A DNA stretch of 13,083 bases, from the NCBI GenBank assembly GCA_035632395.1, contig DASQGX010000057.1, positions 1 through 13,083 on the forward strand, in the 5' to 3' direction. This document shows, piece by piece, positions 1 through 8,235 of this stretch; position 1 is the first letter of the stretch; every line of letters starts with the position of its first letter. Under the pieces are notes generated by a model, which saw only the letters and a list, made by a program, of their open reading frames with translations, was not told the origin of the DNA and searched no databases. The DNA is from REEB95 sp035632395. Lineage in GTDB: Bacteria > Pseudomonadota > Alphaproteobacteria > ATCC43930 > CGMCC-115725. Made by a program: the position numbers and the translations under genes.

Positions 1-48
1 GACGTCGCTAAAATTCGTGCGTTCCTGGCGGCGGTCAGCGCCCTCTGA
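1..48 (+). CDS. trpF: Phosphoribosylanthranilate isomerase, last 15 codons (partial)
   Basis: Frame 1 reads DVAKIRAFLAAVSAL and then TGA at 46-48; the start lies before the window. A tail of the form 'D-x-x-K-I-R-A-F-L-x-A' is what TrpF proteins end with: the last helix after the final phosphate-binding loop of the TIM barrel. TrpF converts phosphoribosylanthranilate to carboxyphenylaminodeoxyribulose phosphate in tryptophan synthesis. The assignment rests on this short tail and on the position directly upstream of trpB, the usual alphaproteobacterial order. With so few residues seen, it is an inference supported by context rather than a full identification. Confidence 0.75.
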   Translation, partial: DVAKIRAFLAAVSAL

Positions 49-57
49 CGCGCTAAA

Positions 58-74
58 TGAGCCTTTGAGGCTCA
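58..74 (+). repeat. Perfect 7-bp hairpin between trpF and trpB
   Basis: TGAGCCT (58-64) and AGGCTCA (68-74) are exact inverted repeats around a TTG loop. The stem starts 9 nt after the trpF stop codon. No run of T follows (the next bases are AGGGTTTAGG), so it does not look like an intrinsic terminator. It could be an RNA-processing or stability element between trpF and trpB. The structure is directly visible; any function is inference. Confidence 0.5.
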
Positions 75-98
75 AGGGTTTAGGGGTAAAACTGCCGT

Positions 99-118
99 CC
101 CCAGGCGACCCCAGGCGC
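99..118 (+). repeat. 10-bp tandem duplication upstream of trpB
   Basis: CCCCAGGCGA (99-108) is followed at once by CCCCAGGCGC (109-118): two copies with one mismatch in the last base. The second copy ends 9 nt before the trpB ATG, so this repeat makes up the region where a ribosome binding site would sit. It is probably a local slippage duplication. Confidence 0.6.
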
Positions 119-127
119 ACATTCGAG

Positions 128-1335
<1,208 letters not shown>

Positions 1336-1339
<4 letters not shown>

Positions 1340-2184
1340 GCCGCATCGCTGCGCGTTTCGCCAAGCTGCATGCCGAAGGCCGCGCCGGGCTCGTCACCTA
1401 TCTCACCTGTGGCGATCCCGACCGCACGACCTTCGAAAAGCTTCTCGTGCGCTTGCCCAAGGCCGGCGCCGACCTGATCGAGATCGGCATGCCGTTCTCC
1501 GATCCGATGGCCGACGGACCGGCGATCCAGGCCGCCAGCCTGCGGGCGCTCAAAGCCGGCATGAGCCTGGCCAAGACGCTCGAGGTGCTGCGCCGCTTCC
1601 GCAAGGCCGACAGCGACACGCCGGCGATCCTGATGGGCTATTACAATCCGATTTATCGCTACGGCGTGCCGCGGTTTGTCAGGGACGCCAAAGCGGCGGG
1701 CTGTGACGGTTTGATTGTCGTCGACCTGCCGCCCGAGCACGACGACGAGTTGTGCCTAGTGGCGCGCGCCGCCGGCATCGATTTCATCCGCCTGGCGACA
1801 CCGACCAGCGACGACAAGCGCCTGCCGGTGATTCTCACCAACGCCGGCGGCTTTCTTTATTACGTGGCGATTGCCGGCATCACCGGCACCAAATCGGCGC
1901 GGGCCGACATCGTCGCCGCTGCGATCGCACGGCTGCGGCGCCACACCGGCCTGCCGATCGCCGTCGGCTTCGGCATCTGCACGCCAACGCAAGCAACCGA
2001 GGTCGCGCGCGTCGCCGACGCCGCGGTGGTGGGTTCGGCACTGGTCGACCGGCTGGCCAAGAACCTCGACAAGCGCGGCAAGGCCAAGGCGAGCCTGGTA
2101 CCGGCGGTGCTCAAAGATGTAACGGCGCTCGCCACGGGCGTGCGCAAGGCGCGGCCGCGTCATCCGGCCCGGGCGGCACAATGA
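1336..2184 (+). CDS. trpA: Tryptophan synthase alpha chain
   Basis: This 282-residue TIM-barrel protein cleaves indole-3-glycerol phosphate to indole and glyceraldehyde 3-phosphate; indole is then channelled to TrpB. The signature EIGMPFSDPMADGP places the catalytic acids at E49 and D60, the same numbers as in the Salmonella enzyme. LVTYLTCGDPD (19-29), the AGITG loop and GFGICTP followed by VVGSALVD (phosphate-binding strands) are all present. It starts with GTG at 1336, overlapping the trpB stop by 4 nt, with GGAG 7 nt upstream. It is about 14 residues longer than the enteric protein; the extra length is mostly a basic, proline-containing tail (residues about 267-282) of no evident function. 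The stop TGA overlaps the accD ATG (ATGA). Confidence 0.98.
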
Positions 2185-3086
2185 ACTGGCTCACCAATTT
2201 CGTCCTGCCCAAGATCCGGGCCGTCGTCGCCAAGAAGGAGGTGCCGGACAATCTCTGGCACAAATGCCCGGGCTGCGGCCAGATGCTGTTTCACCGCGAG
2301 CTCGAGGCCAATCTGCACGTCTGCGCGGCCTGCGGCCACCATCTGCGGCTGGCGCCGGACAAGCGTTTGGCGATGCTGTTCGACAACAGCAAATACACAC
2401 TCATCGAGTTACCCAAGACGCTGGTCGATCCGCTCAAATTCCGCGACCGCAAACGCTATGCCGAGCGCCTCAAAGAGGCGCAGGGCGCCAAGGGTCCGAC
2501 GCGCGATGCTGCTTTGGTGGCGCACGGCACCGTCGGCGGTGCGGCGACGGTGATCTGCGCCTTCGATTTCGGTTTCATGGGCGGCTCGATGGGCATCGCC
2601 GTCGGCGAAGCGTTGCTGTCGGCGGCGCGGCTCGCCGTGCTGCAGGAAGCGGCGCTGATCGTCATTCCGTCATCCGGCGGTGCGCGCATGCAGGAAGGCA
2701 TCCTGTCACTGATGCAGATGCCGCGCACCACGCTGGCGGTCGAGATGGTCAAAGAAAGCGGCCGGCCGTACATCGTGATCCTGGCCGATCCGACCACTGG
2801 CGGCGTCTCGGCGTCCTTCGCCATGCTCGGCGATGTGACCTTGGCCGAGCCGGGCGCGGTGATCGGCTTCGCCGGCGCGCGCGTGATCGAGGAAACCATC
2901 CGCGAGAAACTGCCGGACGGCTTCCAGCGCTCGGAATATCTGCTTGAGCACGGCATGGTCGACATCGTCGTGCATCGCCGCGACCTCAAGGCGACGCTCG
3001 ACCGTATCCTCGGCCTGCTCTTCCGCAAGGGACCGCCGGCGATCGCGGCGCCGGCAAAACCGGAACGCGGATGGGATCGCGCCTGA
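2181..3086 (+). CDS. accD: Acetyl-CoA carboxylase carboxyltransferase subunit beta
   Basis: This 301-residue protein is the beta half of the carboxyltransferase that moves the carboxyl group from biotin (on AccB) to acetyl-CoA, giving malonyl-CoA for fatty acid synthesis. It works with AccA, which is not in this window. Near the N terminus is the four-cysteine zinc ribbon typical of AccD (C29, C32, C48, C51; C-x2-C-x15-C-x2-C). The crotonase-like body follows, with SSGGARMQEG, the DPTTGGVSASFA block and the PGAVIGFAGARVIEETI oxyanion and substrate region. The ATG at 2181 overlaps the trpA stop; an upstream extension of the same frame runs inside trpA and is not AccD-like. The last 16 nt are shared with folC in another frame. 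The trpA-accD-folC order is common in proteobacteria. Confidence 0.97.
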   Translation: MNWLTNFVLPKIRAVVAKKEVPDNLWHKCPGCGQMLFHRELEANLHVCAACGHHLRLAPDKRLAMLFDNSKYTLIELPKTLVDPLKFRDRKRYAERLKEAQGAKGPTRDAALVAHGTVGGAATVICAFDFGFMGGSMGIAVGEALLSAARLAVLQEAALIVIPSSGGARMQEGILSLMQMPRTTLAVEMVKESGRPYIVILADPTTGGVSASFAMLGDVTLAEPGAVIGFAGARVIEETIREKLPDGFQRSEYLLEHGMVDIVVHRRDLKATLDRILGLLFRKGPPAIAAPAKPERGWDRA

Positions 3087-4366
3087 TCGCACGACGGGCG
3101 CCGAGCGACCGCATACTCGAGCGTCTGCTGACGCTCCATCCCAAGCTGATCGACCTGTCGCTCGACCGCGTCGTGCGGCTGCTGAAGAAGCTCGGCGATC
3201 CGCAGGATGAATTGCCGCCGGTAATCCATGTCGCCGGCACCAATGGCAAAGGCTCGACCGTCGCCTTCCTGCGCGCCTTCCTCGAAGCCCACGGCAAGCG
3301 CGTCCACGTCTATACGTCGCCGCACCTCGTCCGTTTCCATGAGCGCATCCGCCTTGCCGGCAAGTTGATTTCCGAAAAGATGCTCGGCGCCCTGCTCGCC
3401 GAATGCGAACGCGCCAATGCCGGCGAGCCGATCACCTTCTTCGAGATCACCACGGCCGCCGCCTTTCTCGCTTTCGCGCGCGAGAGCGCCGATATCGTGC
3501 TCCTCGAGGTCGGGCTTGGCGGCCGCTTCGATGCCACCAACGTCGTCGCCAAGCCGGCGGTGGCGGTGCTGACGCCGATCTCGCTCGATCACCAGCATTT
3601 CCTCGGCGAGACCATCGCCGCCATTGCTTTCGAGAAGGCCGGCATCCTCAAGCCGGGTGTGCCGGTTGCAGTCGGGCCGCAGGCGGCCGAGGCGAACGCG
3701 GTGATCGCCGCGCGCGCCGCCGAGCTGCGTGCGCCGCTCTTCCGTCATGGCCGCGATTGGTCGGTCGAACAGGCGGAAGGCGGCGGCTTGATCTATCGCG
3801 GCCGGCAGACGCTCAACCTGCCGCCGCCAGGCCTCGCCGGCGCACATCAGTACGACAATGCCGGCATCGCGCTGGCGGCGCTCGAATACGTGCCCGGCTT
3901 CACGCTCAATGCGGCGGCGCTGACACGCGGCATGGCCAAGGTCGAATGGCCGGCGCGGCTGCAAAAGCTGCGGCGCGGACCCTTGGTCAAGGCGCTGCCA
4001 AAGGATGCTGAGCTCTGGCTCGACGGCGCGCACAACGCCGCCGGCGGCGAGGCCTTGGCGCGCTTCGTCGCCGGCTGGCGACGACCCACCGGCTTGGTAT
4101 TCGGCATGCTGAAGACGCACGATGCCACGGCTTTCCTCAAGCCGCTGGCGCCGTACGTTGCGCGGTTGAGCGCGGTCGCGATTCCGGGCGAGGCCAATAC
4201 ATTGAGCGCGGAGGAGAGCGCCGCGGCGGCGCGGCGGCTCGGCATCGACGCAAAGCCTGCCAAGACGCTGCGCGACGCCGTCGGCACGGCCAGCGCGCCG
4301 GGCGCTCGCACCTTGATCTGCGGTTCGCTTTATCTGGCAGGAAAGGTCCTGGCCGCCAACGGCTAG
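3071..4366 (+). CDS. folC: Bifunctional folylpolyglutamate synthase / dihydrofolate synthase
   Basis: This 431-residue protein is a Mur-ligase-family enzyme that adds glutamate to dihydropteroate (making dihydrofolate) and to tetrahydrofolates. The ATP-binding P-loop is GTNGKGS (56-62), preceded by VIHVAG. TSPHLVRFHERI (82-93) is the substrate loop, LEVGLGGRFDATN (145-157) the metal and ATP site, and FEKAGILKPG (187-196) the region around the lysine that is carbamylated in this family. LDGAHN (317-322) marks the C-terminal glutamate-binding domain. The ATG at 3071 lies 16 nt inside accD; the next residues (RILERLLTLHPKLIDLSLDR) match the usual FolC N terminus, so this start is likely, and translation is probably coupled to accD. 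Whether both synthase activities are present cannot be told from motifs alone. The gene ends 4 bp from the end of convergent trxA. Confidence 0.96.
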   Translation: MGSRLIARRAPSDRILERLLTLHPKLIDLSLDRVVRLLKKLGDPQDELPPVIHVAGTNGKGSTVAFLRAFLEAHGKRVHVYTSPHLVRFHERIRLAGKLISEKMLGALLAECERANAGEPITFFEITTAAAFLAFARESADIVLLEVGLGGRFDATNVVAKPAVAVLTPISLDHQHFLGETIAAIAFEKAGILKPGVPVAVGPQAAEANAVIAARAAELRAPLFRHGRDWSVEQAEGGGLIYRGRQTLNLPPPGLAGAHQYDNAGIALAALEYVPGFTLNAAALTRGMAKVEWPARLQKLRRGPLVKALPKDAELWLDGAHNAAGGEALARFVAGWRRPTGLVFGMLKTHDATAFLKPLAPYVARLSAVAIPGEANTLSAEESAAAARRLGIDAKPAKTLRDAVGTASAPGARTLICGSLYLAGKVLAANG

Positions 4367-4380
4367 CGGCTTACAGGACC
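4345..4380. terminator. Possible bidirectional terminator dyad between folC and trxA
   Basis: GGTCCT (4345-4350) pairs with AGGACC (4375-4380), and inside it GCCGC (4352-4356) pairs with GCGGC (4366-4370). This gives an 11-bp interrupted stem with a 1/4-nt internal loop and a 9-nt apical loop. Both stop codons, TAG of folC (4364-4366) and TAA of trxA (4373-4371), lie within it. Towards trxA's downstream side it is followed by only TTT, and in the folC direction by no T run, so it is not a canonical intrinsic terminator. Function as a shared 3' end is inferred from its position. Confidence 0.35.
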
Positions 4381-4691
4381 GACTGGACCCACTCGACGAG
4401 CTTCGACTTCGGCAGCGCGCCGATCTTGGTTGCCGCCACCTGGCCGTTCTTGAACAGCATCAGCGTCGGAATCCCGTGCACGCCATACTTGCTCGGCGTC
4501 TGCGGATTCTCGTCGATGTTGAGCTTGGCGACCGTCACCTTGCCGCCCATCTCGGCGGCGATGTCGTCGAGAAACGGCGCGATCATTTTGCACGGACCGC
4601 ACCATTCGGCCCAGAAATCGACCAGCACCGGGCCCGGCGCCTTGAGCACATCGGCGTCGAACGACGAGTCGGTCACCTTATTCGGTTTCAT
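4371..4691 (-). CDS. trxA: Thioredoxin
   Basis: This 106-residue protein is a classical thioredoxin, the small cytoplasmic dithiol protein that reduces disulfides in ribonucleotide reductase, peroxiredoxins and other partners and is itself recycled by thioredoxin reductase. The active site is WCGPC with redox cysteines C31 and C34. VDFWAEW precedes it, the buried aspartate position is D25, and the cis-proline is P75 in GIPTLMLF. There is no signal peptide. The length and fold order match family members exactly. The ATG at 4691 has GGAG (4705-4702) 10 nt upstream. It lies 112 bp downstream of addA with a plausible promoter in the gap, so it is probably transcribed on its own as well as from the addBA operon. 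Confidence 0.98.
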   Translation of the reverse strand: MKPNKVTDSSFDADVLKAPGPVLVDFWAEWCGPCKMIAPFLDDIAAEMGGKVTVAKLNIDENPQTPSKYGVHGIPTLMLFKNGQVAATKIGALPKSKLVEWVQSVL

Positions 4692-4803
4692 GCGTGCGTT
4701 GCTCCACGAGCCAGCGAAGGGCGCAGCTTAGGCGACCGCCGGAAACAGGGTCAAGCGAGGCTCCCGCGTGGCGGCCGCATGGCTCGGGACTTGAATTCCG
4801 CGA
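4692..4803 (-). other. addA-trxA intergenic region
   Basis: This 112-bp gap separates the coupled addBA block from trxA. It contains the proposed trxA promoter and Shine-Dalgarno. Near the addA end is an 8-bp palindrome GCGGCCGC (4771-4778) flanked by CCCG (4763-4766) and CGGG (4785-4788), a weak inverted repeat with no T run. I see no clear intrinsic terminator for addA. Confidence 0.5.
4726..4754 (-). promoter_or_regulatory. Predicted sigma-70-type promoter of trxA
   Basis: On the minus strand, TTGACC (4754-4749; CTTGAC when read from 4755, a good alphaproteobacterial -35) is followed after 17 nt by CTAAGC (4731-4726), which matches CTATAC at four of six positions. It would start a transcript with a leader of roughly 25-30 nt before the trxA ATG. 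The -35 is strong and the -10 mediocre. A separate promoter suits trxA, whose product is needed in far larger amounts than AddAB. Confidence 0.4.
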
Positions 4804-7800
4804 TCAAGTGGCGCGTCCGGCGAGCGAAGCTGCTGAAATCCACATCAGTTTCGGCCCTTCGGTCCACAACAGCGCGCAGCGCACCGTCTTGCCGGGATAG
4901 ACCCGTGCCAGCGCCGTCCGGTAGGCGGCGAGCTGATCGAGATAGGCTTCGGGCACTTCGGCTTCGGTCGGCGGCACCGGCCGCATCGTCTTGTAATCGA
5001 CGATGGCGACTTCGGATTCGGTCACCAATAACCGGTCGATGCGGCCTGACACGGCGCGCTCACCCACGAGACCGACGACAGGCACTTCGGCCTCGGAACC
5101 CGGCCCGAACAGGGGCGCAAATTCGGGCGCGGCCAGGACGGTAAGCGTTTCGGCGGCAATGTCCCTCTGTTCGGCTGGCGCGAGGCTGAGCACGGGCCGC
5201 GCCAGGAACCGTTTGGCCGCCGCCGCACGCTGCTCCGGCGCGACGCGCGGCAGGCTTTGCAGCAGGCGATGGACGATCAGGCCTTTGCGGAAGATGTGGC
5301 CATCGTCCGCACCCAGCGGCGAACGCGTCGGCGGCTCGCTGCGCACCGGTCGCGACGGCTGCAGCGGTTTCGGCGGCGCCGGTTCGGGCGGCGGTGGCGC
5401 GGTCACCCAGGGCGGCAGCGCGATCGCCGTTGGTGCGGCGGTACGGCGTTCGGCCGGCTCCTCGCGCTTGGCACGCTGCTGCGTGACCAGACGCAGCCCC
5501 TCGCCGCGCCAGCCGTCTGTTCCGATAAGATCCATCGCGTTGAAATCGAATGCTTCGCCGCCAGCGGCCTTCAAACCGGCGTGCACGAACGGATACCACG
5601 CGTCATCGGGCGTCTTGCGCTCGCCGGTCCAACCGCAGACATAAAGCCGGTCCGCGGCCCGCGTCAGCGCGACATAAAGCAGCCGGCGATATTCCTCGTC
5701 ACGGCGCTGCTTGGCGAGCGCAACCGCTGCGCTCGCCACCGGCGCATCGCCTTCGGCAAGCCACAAGGGCAATCCGTCATCGGTCCAGACGATGGAAGGC
5801 GATTGCTGCGGCACCGCCAGAGTGTCAGGCAGGAAGACGATTGGCGCCTGCAGGCCCTTGGCACCGTGCACGGTGATGACGCGCAGCTCGTCGCGGCCGG
5901 CTTCGTTGTTGAGGTCGCGCTTGACCTCGAGCTCGCCGAGCACCAGCCAATGCAGAAAGCCCTGCAGCGACGGGCCGTGATCGCGCTCGAATGCGAGTGC
6001 AGCGGCGAGCAATTCGTCGAGCGGATCGTTCGCCTCGGCGCCGAGCCGCGCCAGGATCTTGCGCCGGCCGCCGCGCGCGCCCAGCACCTCGGCGAACAAT
6101 TCGAACGGCGGAATGAAGTCGGCGCGCGCCAGCAACGCCGTCAGCTCGTCCGCGGCGAATTTGAACGTCGCGGTCTCGCCGGCGCGCTGCCGCAACGCCT
6201 CCCACAGTCGGCCCGACCGCCGCCAGGCGAGCTCGAACAGCTGATCTTCGTCGAAGCCGTAAAGCGGGCTTTTCAGTACCGTCGCCAGCGTCAAATCGTC
6301 CGCCGGCAGCAGCAGGAATTGCGCCAGCGCCACCAGATCCTGCACCGCGAGTTGATCGGCCAGCACCATGCGGTCGACGCCGGCGACCGGCACGTCGCGC
6401 TCTTTGAGCGCGCGCACCAGCGCGCCGACGAACGGATCGCGCCGCCGCACCAGCACCATGATGTCGCCGGCGTGGATCGGCCGGCCGCTCGATTCGAGAC
6501 GTTCGCCGGTGTCGATCCAGCGTTTGACCTGGGCAGCGATAGCTTCGGCCAGCCGGGCGCGCGGCAGCTTAAGTCGTGCCTGGCTCAACGGTGCATCCCA
6601 TGGCGTCGGCGGCTCGCCGGAATCGGGCGCGACCGGTGGCCACAGCTCGACGAGGCCGGCAATACCAAGGCGGTAAGGCTCGTGCCGGATTGCCTCATCG
6701 GCAAAGGTCACGCCGGCGGCGGCGCGCGAATCGGCGAACACCGCATCGACCGTGCGCAGCACTGCGGCGACCGAGCGGAACGACAGTTCGAGCGTAACCC
6801 GCCGCCATTCCTGCCGGGCGGCTTCGACGCGCGCGCGGAAATGTTCCTGCATGGCGACGAACTTTGCCGGATCGGCGCGCTGGAAGCTGAAGATCGATTG
6901 CTTGGGATCACCAACGGCGAAGACGGTGCGCAAACGGTCGCGCGCGCCTTCGCCGGCGAAGAATTCCTCCGCCAGCGCCGCGATCACCTCCCATTGGTCC
7001 GGATTGGTGTCCTGCGCCTCGTCGATCAGGATATGGTCAATGCCGCCGTCGAGCTTGAACAGCACCCACGGTGCGACGCCTGGACGTCGCAGCAGGTCTT
7101 TGGCCTTCAGCACCAGATCGTCGAAGTCGAGCAGTGCGCGCGCCGTTTTATACGCGGCATACGCGTCGAGTACCGCGCCCGCGAGCCGGATCAGAGCGGC
7201 GGTCGTGCCGACGAGCCGGGCAGCATCGCGCCGCGCCCGCACCGCTTCGAGGCGTTCGGCTTCCGCTTCCAGCACCGCGACGATGGAAGGATCGAGAGCG
7301 GCCGCCGCTTTCGTGGCAAGCCGCACGCGCCGGTTGCCATCTTTGTTGAAAAACGCGGTGCAATAATCGTCAAAGCCATGAACGCGGGCGCGCACCCGGC
7401 CGAGCCAATGGCCCATGGCGCGGCTCGCATTCGCATCCATCGGCGAACCGCTTTGACCCAGGACGCGGGCCGCGCGCTTGAGTACGTCGCCGGCGAACGC
7501 CTCGTCCTTGCAAGCCTGACGGACGATCGAGTCTGGCGTCTCGCCGGGCCGTATACCCAGGCGTACCCGCAGCCGCGCTTCGAACTGCGCATCGCCAGCC
7601 TGACGCACCGTAGCGACGCGCTCGCGCTCGGCCACCAGCATGCCGATAAGCTCGACAAAGCGTTCTTCACTAACGCGTTCTGTCACCGCGTCGAGCGCGG
7701 CTTTGAGCACCTTAGGCTTGCCGTCGCGCGCGCGGTCGAGCACCTGGGCAACCGCGTGCTCCATCGCTTCGGTGGCACTGCGTTCCTCCATGACCTGGAA

Positions 7801-8235
7801 GTGCGGCGCAATGCCCGCCTCAAGCGGAAAGCGTCGCAGCAGCGACTGGCAAAACGCGTGAATGGTTTCGATCCGCATGCCGCCCGGCGCATCGAGCACG
7901 CGCGCGAACAGCTGCCGTGCGCGGTCGAGCTGGTCGGGATCGACGTCGCCTTCCATCAGGGCAACAAGCTCTTGGCGCAGCTTCGCTTCGGGCATCGTCG
8001 CCCAATTGCTGAGCCGCGTACCGATGCGGATCGCCATCTGGGCCGCGGCTGCCTTGGTGAAAGTGAGGCAGAGGATGCGGGCCGGTTCGCTGCCGGCGAG
8101 CAGCAGCACCAGCACGCGGTCGGTCAGCACCTTGGTCTTGCCGGTGCCGGCTGAGGCCGCGACCCAGACGGACGCAGCCGGATCGGCAGCCAGCCGCTGT
8201 TGTGCGCCAGGATCGGATTTCGGCCGAGCGCTCAT
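4804..8235 (-). CDS. addA: Double-strand break repair helicase-nuclease subunit AddA
   Basis: This 1143-residue UvrD/Rep-type (superfamily 1) 3'-5' helicase with a C-terminal RecB-family nuclease is the motor of AddAB, which resects double-strand breaks and loads RecA. Helicase motifs in order: Walker A ASAGTGKT (K33), LCLTFTKAAA (55-64), Walker B DEAQDT (405-410), GDPKQSIFSFQRA (442-454), LSFRS (484-488), VHGAKGLQ (789-796), LLYVALTRAADRL (852-864). A proline-rich linker (about 941-972) leads to the nuclease: H989, GRIDR (D1067), VDYKT (D1080, K1082) and QLAAY (Q1101, Y1105), so the catalytic set looks complete. The ATG at 8235 overlaps the addB stop as ATGA; an in-frame ATG 27 nt upstream would overlap addB further and is less likely. 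Shine-Dalgarno is weak, so coupling to addB is probable. Confidence 0.97.
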   Translation of the reverse strand: MSARPKSDPGAQQRLAADPAASVWVAASAGTGKTKVLTDRVLVLLLAGSEPARILCLTFTKAAAAQMAIRIGTRLSNWATMPEAKLRQELVALMEGDVDPDQLDRARQLFARVLDAPGGMRIETIHAFCQSLLRRFPLEAGIAPHFQVMEERSATEAMEHAVAQVLDRARDGKPKVLKAALDAVTERVSEERFVELIGMLVAERERVATVRQAGDAQFEARLRVRLGIRPGETPDSIVRQACKDEAFAGDVLKRAARVLGQSGSPMDANASRAMGHWLGRVRARVHGFDDYCTAFFNKDGNRRVRLATKAAAALDPSIVAVLEAEAERLEAVRARRDAARLVGTTAALIRLAGAVLDAYAAYKTARALLDFDDLVLKAKDLLRRPGVAPWVLFKLDGGIDHILIDEAQDTNPDQWEVIAALAEEFFAGEGARDRLRTVFAVGDPKQSIFSFQRADPAKFVAMQEHFRARVEAARQEWRRVTLELSFRSVAAVLRTVDAVFADSRAAAGVTFADEAIRHEPYRLGIAGLVELWPPVAPDSGEPPTPWDAPLSQARLKLPRARLAEAIAAQVKRWIDTGERLESSGRPIHAGDIMVLVRRRDPFVGALVRALKERDVPVAGVDRMVLADQLAVQDLVALAQFLLLPADDLTLATVLKSPLYGFDEDQLFELAWRRSGRLWEALRQRAGETATFKFAADELTALLARADFIPPFELFAEVLGARGGRRKILARLGAEANDPLDELLAAALAFERDHGPSLQGFLHWLVLGELEVKRDLNNEAGRDELRVITVHGAKGLQAPIVFLPDTLAVPQQSPSIVWTDDGLPLWLAEGDAPVASAAVALAKQRRDEEYRRLLYVALTRAADRLYVCGWTGERKTPDDAWYPFVHAGLKAAGGEAFDFNAMDLIGTDGWRGEGLRLVTQQRAKREEPAERRTAAPTAIALPPWVTAPPPPEPAPPKPLQPSRPVRSEPPTRSPLGADDGHIFRKGLIVHRLLQSLPRVAPEQRAAAAKRFLARPVLSLAPAEQRDIAAETLTVLAAPEFAPLFGPGSEAEVPVVGLVGERAVSGRIDRLLVTESEVAIVDYKTMRPVPPTEAEVPEAYLDQLAAYRTALARVYPGKTVRCALLWTEGPKLMWISAASLAGRAT

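Larger units (their letters stand above)
49..127 (+). other. trpF-trpB intergenic gap
   Basis: This 79-bp gap is the only sizeable gap in the plus-strand operon. It holds a perfect hairpin (58-74) and a 10-bp tandem repeat (99-118), annotated separately. No convincing -35/-10 pair and no strong Shine-Dalgarno sequence is visible before the trpB ATG; the nearest purine-rich match is AGGCG at 112-116. There is no leader peptide with a run of Trp codons, so classical attenuation is not supported. Confidence 0.6.

Noticed and set aside
17..74. A trp attenuator leader peptide before trpB
   Set aside because: No short reading frame with tandem Trp codons precedes the hairpin, the hairpin has no T tract, and trpB is internal to the operon. 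The ATG at 57 gives only a three-codon frame.
17..127. An upstream ATG extension of trpB
   Set aside because: It would begin within trpF and cover the hairpin; the extra 37 residues have no TrpB similarity, while the ATG at 128 gives the normal length and N terminus.
2456..4120. A 554-codon open frame on the minus strand, antisense to accD and folC
   Set aside because: It is in register with folC codons and crosses two well-identified genes. The translation resembles no family. Same codon-bias cause.
5257..8154. A 965-codon open frame on the plus strand, antisense to addA
   Set aside because: It is in exact register with the addA codons, so its stops could only arise from TTA, CTA or TCA codons in addA, which this high-GC genome avoids. 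Its translation is rich in Arg, His, Gln and Ala with no domain. It is a codon-bias shadow.
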